Of a DNA stretch of 64,000 bases, positions 36,180-45,358 are shown piece by piece. This stretch comes from Providencia huaxiensis (GTDB lineage: Bacteria; Pseudomonadota; Gammaproteobacteria; Enterobacterales; Enterobacteriaceae), in assembly GCF_002843235.3 (NCBI RefSeq), contig NZ_CP031122.1, positions 100,993 to 164,992 of the forward strand, in the 5' to 3' direction. Numbering within the stretch: the first letter of the stretch is position 1; each line of letters opens with the position of its first letter. Below the pieces are notes generated by a model. That model was given only the letters and a program-made list of their open reading frames with translations, was not told the origin of the DNA and ran no database searches. Made by a program: the position numbers and the translations under genes.

Positions 36180-36458
36180 TTACAGTTTTCCGTACCGGTT
36201 CAAGAACGAAGACCTGTCTAAGATCCCCCAGTCTGTCAGCATGTAGTAGCCGGTGGCACCTCGTTCGCCGGTAGACTCCCTGACGAACAAGATATTCATT
36301 CCGAACTCATCACGCAGGGCAGACAACTGTCTCTTGATCGTTGATTCAGGAATATTTGTTGCCTTGTGAAGGTCTTGGAGACTTGGCTTCTCCGTTTTAG
36401 ACAGGGCATTCACCAAAGCAAATTTTCTTTTCATGTCCTGTGAGATCTTCATATTCAC
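36180..36458 (-). CDS. 053: 053, winged-helix protein of the partition operon
   Basis: 92 residues with a helix-turn-helix (KPSLQDLHKATNIPESTIKRQLSALRDE, written here as two parts of one motif near residues 24-51). It is the third gene of parA-parB-053. In IncC plasmids 053 is known to add to stable inheritance. It may bind DNA and control the operon. It starts 42 bp after parB. Confidence 0.85.
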   Translation of the reverse strand: MNMKISQDMKRKFALVNALSKTEKPSLQDLHKATNIPESTIKRQLSALRDEFGMNILFVRESTGERGATGYYMLTDWGILDRSSFLNRYGKL

Positions 36459-36500
36459 CTGTTCTTGACAGGCCCAACCTCTCTGGCTGGGCCTCCTTTA

Positions 36501-37682
36501 TTAGCCTTCGACACTCAGGAGTTCAATGTCTGACACAGGCACATGAACATGCTTTTCCTTGCCTTCGCCATCGAGCGTTTTAACCCAGACAGTAGACGGA
36601 ACCAGAGCAACACGGTCGGTCATGATGACTCCACGTTTGGTCTCGCCATCCAGGTTAACGTTGACAGCAAAAATCAAACTGTCAGCCCGGACGTTCTTCC
36701 ATTCCTTGTCCTTCGGCAGAGGAGGAAGAGCATCACCGCCTTCTTCATCTTTGTCCTTGCCGCTGTTATCTGGCTGCTTGACAGGATCTTTGTGCTCACC
36801 CTCTTCATCACGCAAAGGGTCTTCGTCATCATCGTCCTGACCATTGGAATTTTTACCCCCTTCCAGTTCCTCCTGGGCAAGGTTCAGGTCGTCATTCCCG
36901 GTTTGTTCCGACGTACCATCCCCACCCGAGTTGAGGGATTGCTCGTCGGTGTTGCCAGCGCCAAGCTCATCATTCTGGTGGGAGCCAGTCAGTGGGCCTT
37001 TTTCCATTTCGTCTTTGATACGTTTGGCATCATTCAGCAGCTCACGGCTTTGTTTACGAGTAATCCCGTCAGACATAGCCACCGCGCAGACGGCGCGACA
37101 TCTTTCTTCATTCAGATCGAACAAGAGACGAAGGTTATTCAAGGTCTCTGTATCAGAACATACTTCATTATCGTATAACTCACGCACACAGTCAGGTAGC
37201 TTGAGCAACGACAGATGCGTAGATACGAAAGTGATATTCTTACCGAGCCGATCAGCAATATCCTTTTGCTTCCAACCTTCTTCAATAAACAGGTTTAACG
37301 CCTCGGCAATCTCTACCGGAGTCAAGTCATCCCGCTGGATGTTTTCGATCAGCTCACCAGCAGTCTCGTCCAAGTTGTTCTGGACCTTATCATTCACCAC
37401 CAAGTCAATGGTCTCGATACCAGCGTGTTTACACGCTCTCCAACGCCGCTCCCCTTTTTGGATGACGAACTTGCCTTCTTCGTTCTTCGGGAACACGATG
37501 ATCGGAGACTGCTGCCCTTCGGTCAGCAAGGTTGCCGCCAGCTCTTCAATGTTACGGAAGCGCTTACGAACCTGGACCTTGGATACAACGTCGTCAACAG
37601 GTACGGTAAGAACCTCTTTGCCTTTCTTGCCTTTGGCGGCTTTAGCAAGTTCGGACAGGCCTTTTAAATTGTTCAATGCCAT
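36501..37682 (-). CDS. parB: ParB, centromere-binding partition protein
   Basis: 393 residues. The N-terminal ParB domain has the CTPase-type motif GERRWRACKHAG (near 76-87) and ENIQRDDLTPVEIAEAL, then a helix-turn-helix (KQKDIADRLGKNITFVSTHL, about 137-156). A long acidic Asp/Glu/Gly/Asn-rich linker (about 235-320) leads to a C-terminal domain. It lies 3 bp after parA. Confidence 0.93.
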   Translation of the reverse strand: MALNNLKGLSELAKAAKGKKGKEVLTVPVDDVVSKVQVRKRFRNIEELAATLLTEGQQSPIIVFPKNEEGKFVIQKGERRWRACKHAGIETIDLVVNDKVQNNLDETAGELIENIQRDDLTPVEIAEALNLFIEEGWKQKDIADRLGKNITFVSTHLSLLKLPDCVRELYDNEVCSDTETLNNLRLLFDLNEERCRAVCAVAMSDGITRKQSRELLNDAKRIKDEMEKGPLTGSHQNDELGAGNTDEQSLNSGGDGTSEQTGNDDLNLAQEELEGGKNSNGQDDDDEDPLRDEEGEHKDPVKQPDNSGKDKDEEGGDALPPLPKDKEWKNVRADSLIFAVNVNLDGETKRGVIMTDRVALVPSTVWVKTLDGEGKEKHVHVPVSDIELLSVEG

Positions 37683-37685
37683 CGC

Positions 37686-38471
37686 TTAGCCCACCTTCTC
37701 TAATAGTTCTTCCAACACCGCCTCAACTTCTTTGGCCGCGACATGTCCATAGCGAAGCTCCCAGACAGGGATGCCATCAGTCGTCGCCGTATCGAGCGGA
37801 GGCCGGTGCATAATTTTGTTCTCAAACAACAGATCCGGAACTGTGTTCTCCAGCGACTTGAGGGCTTTGTCGTGATTGACAGAGCGGTCCATGTCGTTGA
37901 TCACGATGCCCAGGATCTCCAAATCTTGGTTGTACGCCTCGCGCACACCAATAATCGTGTTCAGGAGACCTTCTACGCCGTCCACAGCGAAGCCAGAGAG
38001 CTTTACTGGACATGCCACATGGGTAGACATCACCAACGCTGCCACCAGCTTTCTGCCGAGGCTAGGCGGACAATCAATCAGCACGTAGTCGTAGTTCTCA
38101 AACAGCTCAGCCAAATGGCGAGCCGGATTCATGGCCTGGTCAAGAGGCACAGCCTCCATCTCAAACAGATCCGGGTCGTTTTTCGGCGTATGAATGAGGT
38201 CTGCACCGCAAGGGCAGTGCATGACCTCAATGCCGTCCAGCTCGTAAGCGAACAGCTCTGCGGTTTTGGTTCCTGTGAGGATGGGCTCGTAGTCACCATC
38301 CTCAAGCTCTCGTCTGGGGGCCAGTCGAGAGGACGTGTTCCCCTGACCATCCATATCCAAGACCAGCACTTTCTTTTTCTTCTGTAACGCCAGATAAAAG
38401 GCCTGCTGGATACAGAGGGTACTCTTACCCACTCCGCCTTTCTGGTTGGCGAAGCTGATTACTTTTGCCAT
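37686..38471 (-). CDS. parA: ParA, Walker-type partition ATPase
   Basis: 261 residues from the ATG at 38471, with AGAGGTG just upstream; a GTG two codons earlier is possible. The deviant Walker A NQKGGVGKST is at residues 9-18, and VLVLDMDGQ and VLIDCPPSLG follow. There is no N-terminal DNA-binding domain, so this is a short ParA. It segregates the plasmid together with ParB. Confidence 0.94.
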   Translation of the reverse strand: MAKVISFANQKGGVGKSTLCIQQAFYLALQKKKKVLVLDMDGQGNTSSRLAPRRELEDGDYEPILTGTKTAELFAYELDGIEVMHCPCGADLIHTPKNDPDLFEMEAVPLDQAMNPARHLAELFENYDYVLIDCPPSLGRKLVAALVMSTHVACPVKLSGFAVDGVEGLLNTIIGVREAYNQDLEILGIVINDMDRSVNHDKALKSLENTVPDLLFENKIMHRPPLDTATTDGIPVWELRYGHVAAKEVEAVLEELLEKVG

Positions 38472-38519
38472 ACCCACCTCTATTTTGGTTTCTCGCAGGT
38501 GATCAAGACCACCCCCAAA

Positions 38520-38535
38520 CTTTCACATGTGAAAG
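38520..38535. promoter_or_regulatory. Dispersed palindrome, copy 3 (upstream of parA)
   Basis: CTTTCACATGTGAAAG, 49 bp before parA. The half-site TTTCAC/GTGAAA equals that of chromosomal parS (TGTTTCACGTGAAACA), but the centre is 2 bp longer. Confidence 0.75.
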
Positions 38536-38544
38536 ATTGTAGCG

Positions 38545-38561
38545 ATCATAAAATGATACTG
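38545..38561. promoter_or_regulatory. Repeated operator-like motif, copy 2 (upstream of parA)
   Basis: ATCATAAAATGATACTG is the exact reverse complement of 34953-34969. It lies 9 bp from the palindrome, so two different factors may act at this promoter. Confidence 0.6.
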
Positions 38562-38600
38562 CAATATCTAATTATGGTTCTGTTAAAACAAACTTTAAAC

Positions 38601-38624
38601 AAAAAAACGGCCATGAAGGCCGCT
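38601..38624 (-). terminator. Terminator after the 103-residue gene
   Basis: The minus strand reads GCGGCC, a five-base loop, GGCCGT and a T run. Confidence 0.75.
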
Positions 38625-38644
38625 TATTGACAAGGTTTGTGCTG

Positions 38645-38956
38645 TCAGCGCAATTGATTTGCTGCTCCAAGCCCATTCGCCAATAACTGCATCGCATCGT
38701 TGAACAGCGCGGAGCCCCGTTCCGGTGTGAGCAATTCCGGCATATCTTCTCGCGGCCAAGTACCGGCTACTTGAATGAGCAAACTGGCAGCCCAGTGGAT
38801 CTGCTTTTCTTCACTTTCATCGGCCAGAGTGCATACGACGGGGAAACCGTACTTACGCCCCCAGCGACTCACCTCTTTGAACGATACCAGCTCAGGCTTT
38901 TGCAAATCCCGGCTGTAGGCCTCAGCTATCATGTGGTTCAGTTCTTTAGCGTCCAT
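38645..38956 (-). CDS. Unknown backbone protein next to the resistance island
   Basis: 103 residues, soluble, no motif recognised. It is the last backbone gene before the sul2 segment and is followed by a terminator. Its upstream region runs straight into the island, so its own promoter may have been lost or replaced. Confidence 0.65.
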   Translation of the reverse strand: MDAKELNHMIAEAYSRDLQKPELVSFKEVSRWGRKYGFPVVCTLADESEEKQIHWAASLLIQVAGTWPREDMPELLTPERGSALFNDAMQLLANGLGAANQLR

Positions 38957-39262
38957 TTATCCCACTCTATTGTAAACAAGACATTTTTATCTTTTATATT
39001 CAATGGCTTATTTTCCTGCTAATTGGTAATACCATGAAAAATACCATGCTCAGAAAAGGCTTAACAATATTTTGAAAAATTGCCTACTGAGCGCTGCCGC
39101 ACAGCTCCATAGGCCGCTTTCCTGGCTTTGCTTCCAGATGTATGCTCTTCTGCTCCTGCAGCTAATGGATCACCGCAAACAGGTTACTCGCCTGGGGATT
39201 CCCTTTCGACCCGAGCATCCGTATGAGACTCATGCTCGATTATTATTATTATAGAAGCCCCC
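38957..39262. other. Left edge of the resistance island, sul2 upstream DNA
   Basis: No gene is seen. The stretch from about 39000 (ending with a short ATT triplet run before the sul2 ATG) looks like the DNA commonly found in front of sul2, as in RSF1010-type and GIsul2 contexts. The backbone/island junction must lie between 38957 and about 39010, but I see no terminal repeat that fixes it. Confidence 0.55.
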
Positions 39263-40078
39263 ATGAATAAATCGCTCATCATTTTCGGCATCGTCAACAT
39301 AACCTCGGACAGTTTCTCCGATGGAGGCCGGTATCTGGCGCCAGACGCAGCCATTGCGCAGGCGCGTAAGCTGATGGCCGAGGGGGCAGATGTGATCGAC
39401 CTCGGTCCGGCATCCAGCAATCCCGACGCCGCGCCTGTTTCGTCCGACACAGAAATCGCGCGTATCGCGCCGGTGCTGGACGCGCTCAAGGCAGATGGCA
39501 TTCCCGTCTCGCTCGACAGTTATCAACCCGCGACGCAAGCCTATGCCTTGTCGCGTGGTGTGGCCTATCTCAATGATATTCGCGGTTTTCCAGACGCTGC
39601 GTTCTATCCGCAATTGGCGAAATCATCTGCCAAACTCGTCGTTATGCATTCGGTGCAAGACGGGCAGGCAGATCGGCGCGAGGCACCCGCTGGCGACATC
39701 ATGGATCACATTGCGGCGTTCTTTGACGCGCGCATCGCGGCGCTGACGGGTGCCGGTATCAAACGCAACCGCCTTGTCCTTGATCCCGGCATGGGGTTTT
39801 TTCTGGGGGCTGCTCCCGAAACCTCGCTCTCGGTGCTGGCGCGGTTCGATGAATTGCGGCTGCGCTTCGATTTGCCGGTGCTTCTGTCTGTTTCGCGCAA
39901 ATCCTTTCTGCGCGCGCTCACAGGCCGTGGTCCGGGGGATGTCGGGGCCGCGACACTCGCTGCAGAGCTTGCCGCCGCCGCAGGTGGAGCTGACTTCATC
40001 CGCACACACGAGCCGCGCCCCTTGCGCGACGGGCTGGCGGTATTGGCGGCGCTGAAAGAAACCGCAAGAATTCGTTAA
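39263..40078 (+). CDS. sul2: Sul2, sulfonamide-insensitive dihydropteroate synthase
   Basis: 271 residues, full length. Conserved motifs GIVNITSDSFSDGG (residues 9-22) and DPGMGFF are present. It replaces the chromosomal folate enzyme when sulfonamides block it. strA follows 60 bp later, as in RSF1010-type clusters. Confidence 0.98.
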   Translation: MNKSLIIFGIVNITSDSFSDGGRYLAPDAAIAQARKLMAEGADVIDLGPASSNPDAAPVSSDTEIARIAPVLDALKADGIPVSLDSYQPATQAYALSRGVAYLNDIRGFPDAAFYPQLAKSSAKLVVMHSVQDGQADRREAPAGDIMDHIAAFFDARIAALTGAGIKRNRLVLDPGMGFFLGAAPETSLSVLARFDELRLRFDLPVLLSVSRKSFLRALTGRGPGDVGAATLAAELAAAAGGADFIRTHEPRPLRDGLAVLAALKETARIR

Positions 40079-40138
40079 CTGCACATTCGGGATATTTCTC
40101 TATATTCGCGCTTCATCAGAAAACTGAAGGAACCTCCA

Positions 40139-40942
40139 TTGAATCGAACTAATATTTTTTTTGGTGAATCGCATTCTGACTGGTTGCCTGTCAGAGGCGG
40201 AGAATCTGGTGATTTTGTTTTTCGACGTGGTGACGGGCATGCCTTCGCGAAAATCGCACCTGCTTCCCGCCGCGGTGAGCTCGCTGGAGAGCGTGACCGC
40301 CTCATTTGGCTCAAAGGTCGAGGTGTGGCTTGCCCCGAGGTCATCAACTGGCAGGAGGAACAGGAGGGTGCATGCTTGGTGATAACGGCAATTCCGGGAG
40401 TACCGGCGGCTGATCTGTCTGGAGCGGATTTGCTCAAAGCGTGGCCGTCAATGGGGCAGCAACTTGGCGCTGTTCACAGCCTATCGGTTGATCAATGTCC
40501 GTTTGAGCGCAGGCTGTCGCGAATGTTCGGACGCGCCGTTGATGTGGTGTCCCGCAATGCCGTCAATCCCGACTTCTTACCGGACGAGGACAAGAGTACG
40601 CCGCAGCTCGATCTTTTGGCTCGTGTCGAACGAGAGCTACCGGTGCGGCTCGACCAAGAGCGCACCGATATGGTTGTTTGCCATGGTGATCCCTGCATGC
40701 CGAACTTCATGGTGGACCCTAAAACTCTTCAATGCACGGGTCTGATCGACCTTGGGCGGCTCGGAACAGCAGATCGCTATGCCGATTTGGCACTCATGAT
40801 TGCTAACGCCGAAGAGAACTGGGCAGCGCCAGATGAAGCAGAGCGCGCCTTCGCTGTCCTATTCAATGTATTGGGGATCGAAGCCCCCGACCGCGAACGC
40901 CTTGCCTTCTATCTGCGATTGGACCCTCTGACTTGGGGTTGA
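40139..40942 (+). CDS. strA: StrA, streptomycin 3''-phosphotransferase, APH(3'')-Ib
   Basis: 267 residues from a TTG start with GAAGGAACC upstream, the usual start of this gene. The kinase motif VVCHGDPCMPNFMV and the metal-binding GLIDLGRLG are present. The gene is intact; the common dfrA14 insertion is absent. Its stop overlaps the strB ATG (TGATG). Confidence 0.98.
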   Translation: MNRTNIFFGESHSDWLPVRGGESGDFVFRRGDGHAFAKIAPASRRGELAGERDRLIWLKGRGVACPEVINWQEEQEGACLVITAIPGVPAADLSGADLLKAWPSMGQQLGAVHSLSVDQCPFERRLSRMFGRAVDVVSRNAVNPDFLPDEDKSTPQLDLLARVERELPVRLDQERTDMVVCHGDPCMPNFMVDPKTLQCTGLIDLGRLGTADRYADLALMIANAEENWAAPDEAERAFAVLFNVLGIEAPDRERLAFYLRLDPLTWG

Positions 40943-41778
40943 TGTTCATGCCGCCTGTTTTTCCTGCTCATTGGCACGTTTCGCAACCTGTTCTCATTGC
41001 GGACACCTTTTCCAGCCTCGTTTGGAAAGTTTCATTGCCAGACGGGACTCCTGCAATCGTCAAGGGATTGAAACCTATAGAAGACATTGCTGATGAACTG
41101 CGCGGGGCCGACTATCTGGTATGGCGCAATGGGAGGGGAGCAGTCCGGTTGCTCGGTCGTGAGAACAATCTGATGTTGCTCGAATATGCCGGGGAGCGAA
41201 TGCTCTCTCACATCGTTGCCGAGCACGGCGACTACCAGGCGACCGAAATTGCAGCGGAACTAATGGCGAAGCTGTATGCCGCATCTGAGGAACCCCTGCC
41301 TTCTGCCCTTCTCCCGATCCGGGATCGCTTTGCAGCTTTGTTTCAGCGGGCGCGCGATGATCAAAACGCAGGTTGTCAAACTGACTACGTCCACGCGGCG
41401 ATTATAGCCGATCAAATGATGAGCAATGCCTCGGAACTGCGTGGGCTACATGGCGATCTGCATCATGAAAACATCATGTTCTCCAGTCGCGGCTGGCTGG
41501 TGATAGATCCCGTCGGTCTGGTCGGTGAAGTGGGCTTTGGCGCCGCCAATATGTTCTACGATCCGGCTGACAGAGACGACCTTTGTCTCGATCCTAGACG
41601 CATTGCACAGATGGCGGACGCATTCTCTCGTGCGCTGGACGTCGATCCGCGTCGCCTGCTCGACCAGGCGTACGCTTATGGGTGCCTTTCCGCAGCTTGG
41701 AACGCGGATGGAGAAGAGGAGCAACGCGATCTAGCTATCGCGGCCGCGATCAAGCAGGTGCGACAGACGTCATACTAG
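40942..41778 (+). CDS. strB: StrB, streptomycin 6-phosphotransferase, APH(6)-Id
   Basis: 278 residues from MFMPPVFPAHW. The kinase motif LRGLHGDLHHENIMF and the following VIDPVGLVGE are present. Full length. It depends on the sul2-strA transcript. Confidence 0.98.
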   Translation: MFMPPVFPAHWHVSQPVLIADTFSSLVWKVSLPDGTPAIVKGLKPIEDIADELRGADYLVWRNGRGAVRLLGRENNLMLLEYAGERMLSHIVAEHGDYQATEIAAELMAKLYAASEEPLPSALLPIRDRFAALFQRARDDQNAGCQTDYVHAAIIADQMMSNASELRGLHGDLHHENIMFSSRGWLVIDPVGLVGEVGFGAANMFYDPADRDDLCLDPRRIAQMADAFSRALDVDPRRLLDQAYAYGCLSAAWNADGEEEQRDLAIAAAIKQVRQTSY

Positions 41779-41803
41779 ATATCAAGCGACTTCTCCTATC
41801 CCC

Positions 41804-41884
41804 TGGGAACACATCAATCTCACCGGAGAATATCGCTGGCCAAAGCCTTAGCGTAGGATTCCGCCCCTTCCCGCAAACGACCCC
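41804..41884. repeat. Terminal inverted repeat of Tn5393 (one end)
   Basis: Read on the minus strand it begins GGGGTCGTTTGCGGGAAGGG, the Tn3-family type of end. Its position about 25 bp behind strB and a length near 81 bp match the Tn5393 end as I remember it. The right limit (41884) is clear; the left limit is set by that length. Confidence 0.7.
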
Positions 41885-42045
41885 AAACAGGAAACGCAGC
41901 TGAAACGGGAAGCTCAACACCCACTGACGCATGGGTTGTTCAGGCAGTACTTCATCAACCAGCAAGGCGGCACTTTCGGCCATCCGCCGCGCCCCACAGC
42001 TCGGGCAGAAACCGCGACGCTTACAGCTGAAAGCGACCAGGTGCT
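41885..42045 (-). pseudogene. Fragment of an IS91/ISCR-type transposase gene
   Basis: The minus strand encodes QHLVAFSCKRRGFCPSCGAR and, after RMAESAALL, a second conserved stretch ending FQLRFLF. This is the zinc-finger start of IS91/ISCR transposases. It is cut by the Tn5393 end on one side and by the Tn2/Tn3 end at 42046 on the other, so it cannot make a functional enzyme. Confidence 0.75.
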
Positions 42046-42192
42046 GGGGTCTGACGCTCAGTGGAACGAAAACTCACGTTAAGGGATTTTGGTCATGAGA
42101 TTATCAAAAAGGATCTTCACCTAGATCCTTTTAAATTAAAAATGAAGTTTTAAATCAATCTAAAGTATATATGAGTAAACTTGGTCTGACAG

Positions 42193-43065
<873 letters not shown>

Positions 43066-43094
43066 TCAATATTATTGAAGCATTTACCAGGGTT

Positions 43095-43123
43095 ATTGTC
43101 TCATGAGCGGATACATATTTGAA
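43095..43123 (-). promoter_or_regulatory. blaTEM promoter P3
   Basis: The minus strand has TTCAAA (-35) and GACAAT (-10) separated by 17 bp, the ordinary P3 promoter of Tn2/Tn3-borne blaTEM. The stronger Pa/Pb variants would show a TATAAT-like box and are absent here. Confidence 0.85.
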
Positions 43124-43242
43124 TGTATTTAGAAAAATAAACAAATAGGGGTTCCGCGCACATTTCCCCGAAAAGTGCCACCTGACGTCTAAGAAACCAT
43201 TATTATCATGACATTAACCTATAAAAATAGGCGTATCACGAG

Positions 43243-43709
43243 GCCTGTGGGAGGAAAATAAAGTGTCATCCTAACTACAGGACCCTGCAACGTAGCAATT
43301 CCTGCAAAAATCCATTTAAAACAATGACTTATTTCAATTCTGCCATCTGCAAGCGTTTTGTGGGGATGGAGGCCGGAATCATTAAAGTATCATCCTAATT
43401 TTCGCTCAACCTTGGAAAATGCTGAGAATCGTAAAAATAAAGTTTCATCCTTTCCGCTACTAGTTCAAGGCTTTCTTCCGGCCGCCGGCAACAACGCTGC
43501 TTGGCTGAGGCGATCCACTTGCGCTACCGCTCACTGATCAGATCGAACTTGAACTCGACGAGCAGCCAACCATCAGGCCGAGCGTGATCGCCAAAAAAAA
43601 CGGATCATGCGAAATCCTTCGTTGAGTTTGGCGCGGGTTTTAGCAAATCAGCTGGCCCGCGATCCGGTTGAGAGTGATCCGAAGCGGTCCTTGACGACCG
43701 GCACAAATC
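43243..43709. other. Unassigned stretch with a triple TCATCCT repeat
   Basis: No gene is convincing here. AAAGTNTCATCCT occurs three times in the same orientation (about 43260, 43384 and 43440). The right part is GC-rich and may be a remnant of another element interrupted by the IS1182 copy. I do not recognise its origin. Confidence 0.5.
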
Positions 43710-45324
43710 GGCCGATTCTGTTGAAAAAGTAGCTTTAGCGGCAGCCTGCCGATCAGGTGTGCCTGCTGTCGAAGTGGCTGCAAGCCACTTCAAGTTGCCT
43801 TCCGGCGTTTCACTGAGCGTCCTTGCTCAGGTTTAAGGGTTAATTTGAGGGTTTCTGCTCGTAGCAGGCATACCTATCCCGTCAGCGGTGGCCCTTGAGG
43901 CAAAAGCTTGGCCATGCGGCGCAGGTTCTGCACCATCGCAGCCAAGGTGAATTCGTCAGTGGCACCCGTTAGGCCACGCAGTCGTAAACGGTCGAGTTTC
44001 ATGATCCGTTTGAGGTGGGCGAAAAGCATCTCCACCTTCTTTCGTTCGCAGCGAGAGACGAGGTACTCCGGTGTCTTGGCGATGCGTCGAGCCACGTCGC
44101 GGGCAGCCTCATGGATGCTGCGGACGATCTTCCGATTCGGCGTGTTGGGGCAGCATTTCGCTTTCAACGGGCAGGTGGCGCAGTCGGTTTGGCTGGAGCG
44201 GTAAATGACGGTTTTGGCCTTAGTTACCCGCGACCTTTGCTGGGTGAAGGCGCGCCATTCACTGCGTAGCGGTTTGCCGGCTGGGCAGCGATATTCATTG
44301 GCGTCCTGACTCCAGTGAAAGTCGTTACTGGAGAGGCTGTCGTCCTTGCGCTCGGTCTTGTCCCACACCGGCACATGCGGTTCGATGTCCTTTTCTTCGA
44401 CCATCCAGGCCAGCATCGGGGCGGTGCCATAAGCGGTATCGCCGATAAGGCGTTCCGGTGTGAGATCGAACTGCGCCTCGACACGCTCGACCATCGTCCT
44501 AGTCGAATCGACTTCGGCGGTACGGTGCGCCGGGGTAGCTTCCACGTCCATGATCACACCGTGCTCAGTGTCGATCAGGTAATTCGTGGAGTAGGCAAAA
44601 AAGGCCGGGCCACCTGGCGCTGCTGTCCAACGGGACTGAGGATCAGTGAGCGAAATTTTCTTGGGAAGAGCCTCAGCCAGCGCCTCTTCATCAAGGGCTT
44701 CGAGGTACTCGCGCACTGCGCGGCTGCTGAGCTTTGGATCGTTCCAATCGACCTCATCTCCCGCCACCCCACGTTGCCGGCTGGCATCCGCCTTAATGAT
44801 GCTGGCGTCGACGGCGAAACCTTCACCCTTGACTAGGCCGGCTGCCATGCAGCGCCGCAGCACCTCATTGAATAACCAGCGGAATAGATCGCTGTCACGA
44901 AAACGCCCATGGCGATTCTTCGAGAAGGTCGAGTGATTGGGGACTTCGTCTTCCAGACCCAACCGGCAGAACCAGCGATAGGCCAGGTTCAGGTGCACCT
45001 CTTCGCACAATCGCCGCTCGGAACGAATGCCATAGCAGTAGCCGACGACCAGCATGCGCACCATCAACTCCGGGTCAATCGAGGGACGCCCGATGGGGCT
45101 ATAGAAATCTGCCAGGTAGGCACGTAGATCACTGAGATCCAAGCACTGGTCGATGCTGCGCAGGAGATGTTGGGCCGGGACGTGATCTTCCAGATTGAAC
45201 GAGTAGAACAGGCGCTGCTGTCCTCCCGGTAACTGTCCCATCATGCTGTTCGCCCCCACGCTCGCTGACAAAGCAATTTTGCCAACGGCATGGGGAGGCC
45301 GCTACTTTTTCAACAGAATCGGCC
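43710..45324. mobile_element. Complete IS1182-family insertion sequence (ISCfr1-like)
   Basis: Perfect 24-bp terminal inverted repeats lie at 43710-43733 and 45301-45324 (outer sequence GGCCGATTCTGTTGAAAAAG...). The element is 1615 bp with one intact transposase. Both flanks share TC before the repeat, and no clear target duplication is seen. Size and context near tmrB-aac(3)-II suggest ISCfr1, from memory. Confidence 0.85.
43874..45271 (-). CDS. tnp: IS1182-family transposase
   Basis: 465 residues of a DDE transposase: an N-terminal DUF772 region (YSFNLEDHVPAQHLLRSID ... SIDPELMVRMLVVGY), SVDAS-type Asp near residue 154, the central segment RLIGDTAYGTA and a C-terminal Cys cluster (CATCPLKAKC). 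Full length and within intact terminal repeats. Confidence 0.93.
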   Translation of the reverse strand: MSASVGANSMMGQLPGGQQRLFYSFNLEDHVPAQHLLRSIDQCLDLSDLRAYLADFYSPIGRPSIDPELMVRMLVVGYCYGIRSERRLCEEVHLNLAYRWFCRLGLEDEVPNHSTFSKNRHGRFRDSDLFRWLFNEVLRRCMAAGLVKGEGFAVDASIIKADASRQRGVAGDEVDWNDPKLSSRAVREYLEALDEEALAEALPKKISLTDPQSRWTAAPGGPAFFAYSTNYLIDTEHGVIMDVEATPAHRTAEVDSTRTMVERVEAQFDLTPERLIGDTAYGTAPMLAWMVEEKDIEPHVPVWDKTERKDDSLSSNDFHWSQDANEYRCPAGKPLRSEWRAFTQQRSRVTKAKTVIYRSSQTDCATCPLKAKCCPNTPNRKIVRSIHEAARDVARRIAKTPEYLVSRCERKKVEMLFAHLKRIMKLDRLRLRGLTGATDEFTLAAMVQNLRRMAKLLPQGPPLTG

Positions 45325-45358
45325 GCACACAGCCATTCGGCTCAACAGAACCCTGCCT

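Noticed and set aside
36543..37689. Long plus-strand ORFs opposite parB
   Set aside because: Ser/Phe-rich shadows of parB, with no ribosome site or domain.
41750..41983. 77-residue minus-strand ORF as a gene
   Set aside because: It is a chimera of the ISCR transposase fragment read into the Tn5393 end; it is a remnant.
43605..43793. 62-residue minus-strand ORF at the IS1182 edge
   Set aside because: It crosses the terminal repeat of the insertion sequence and has no motif.
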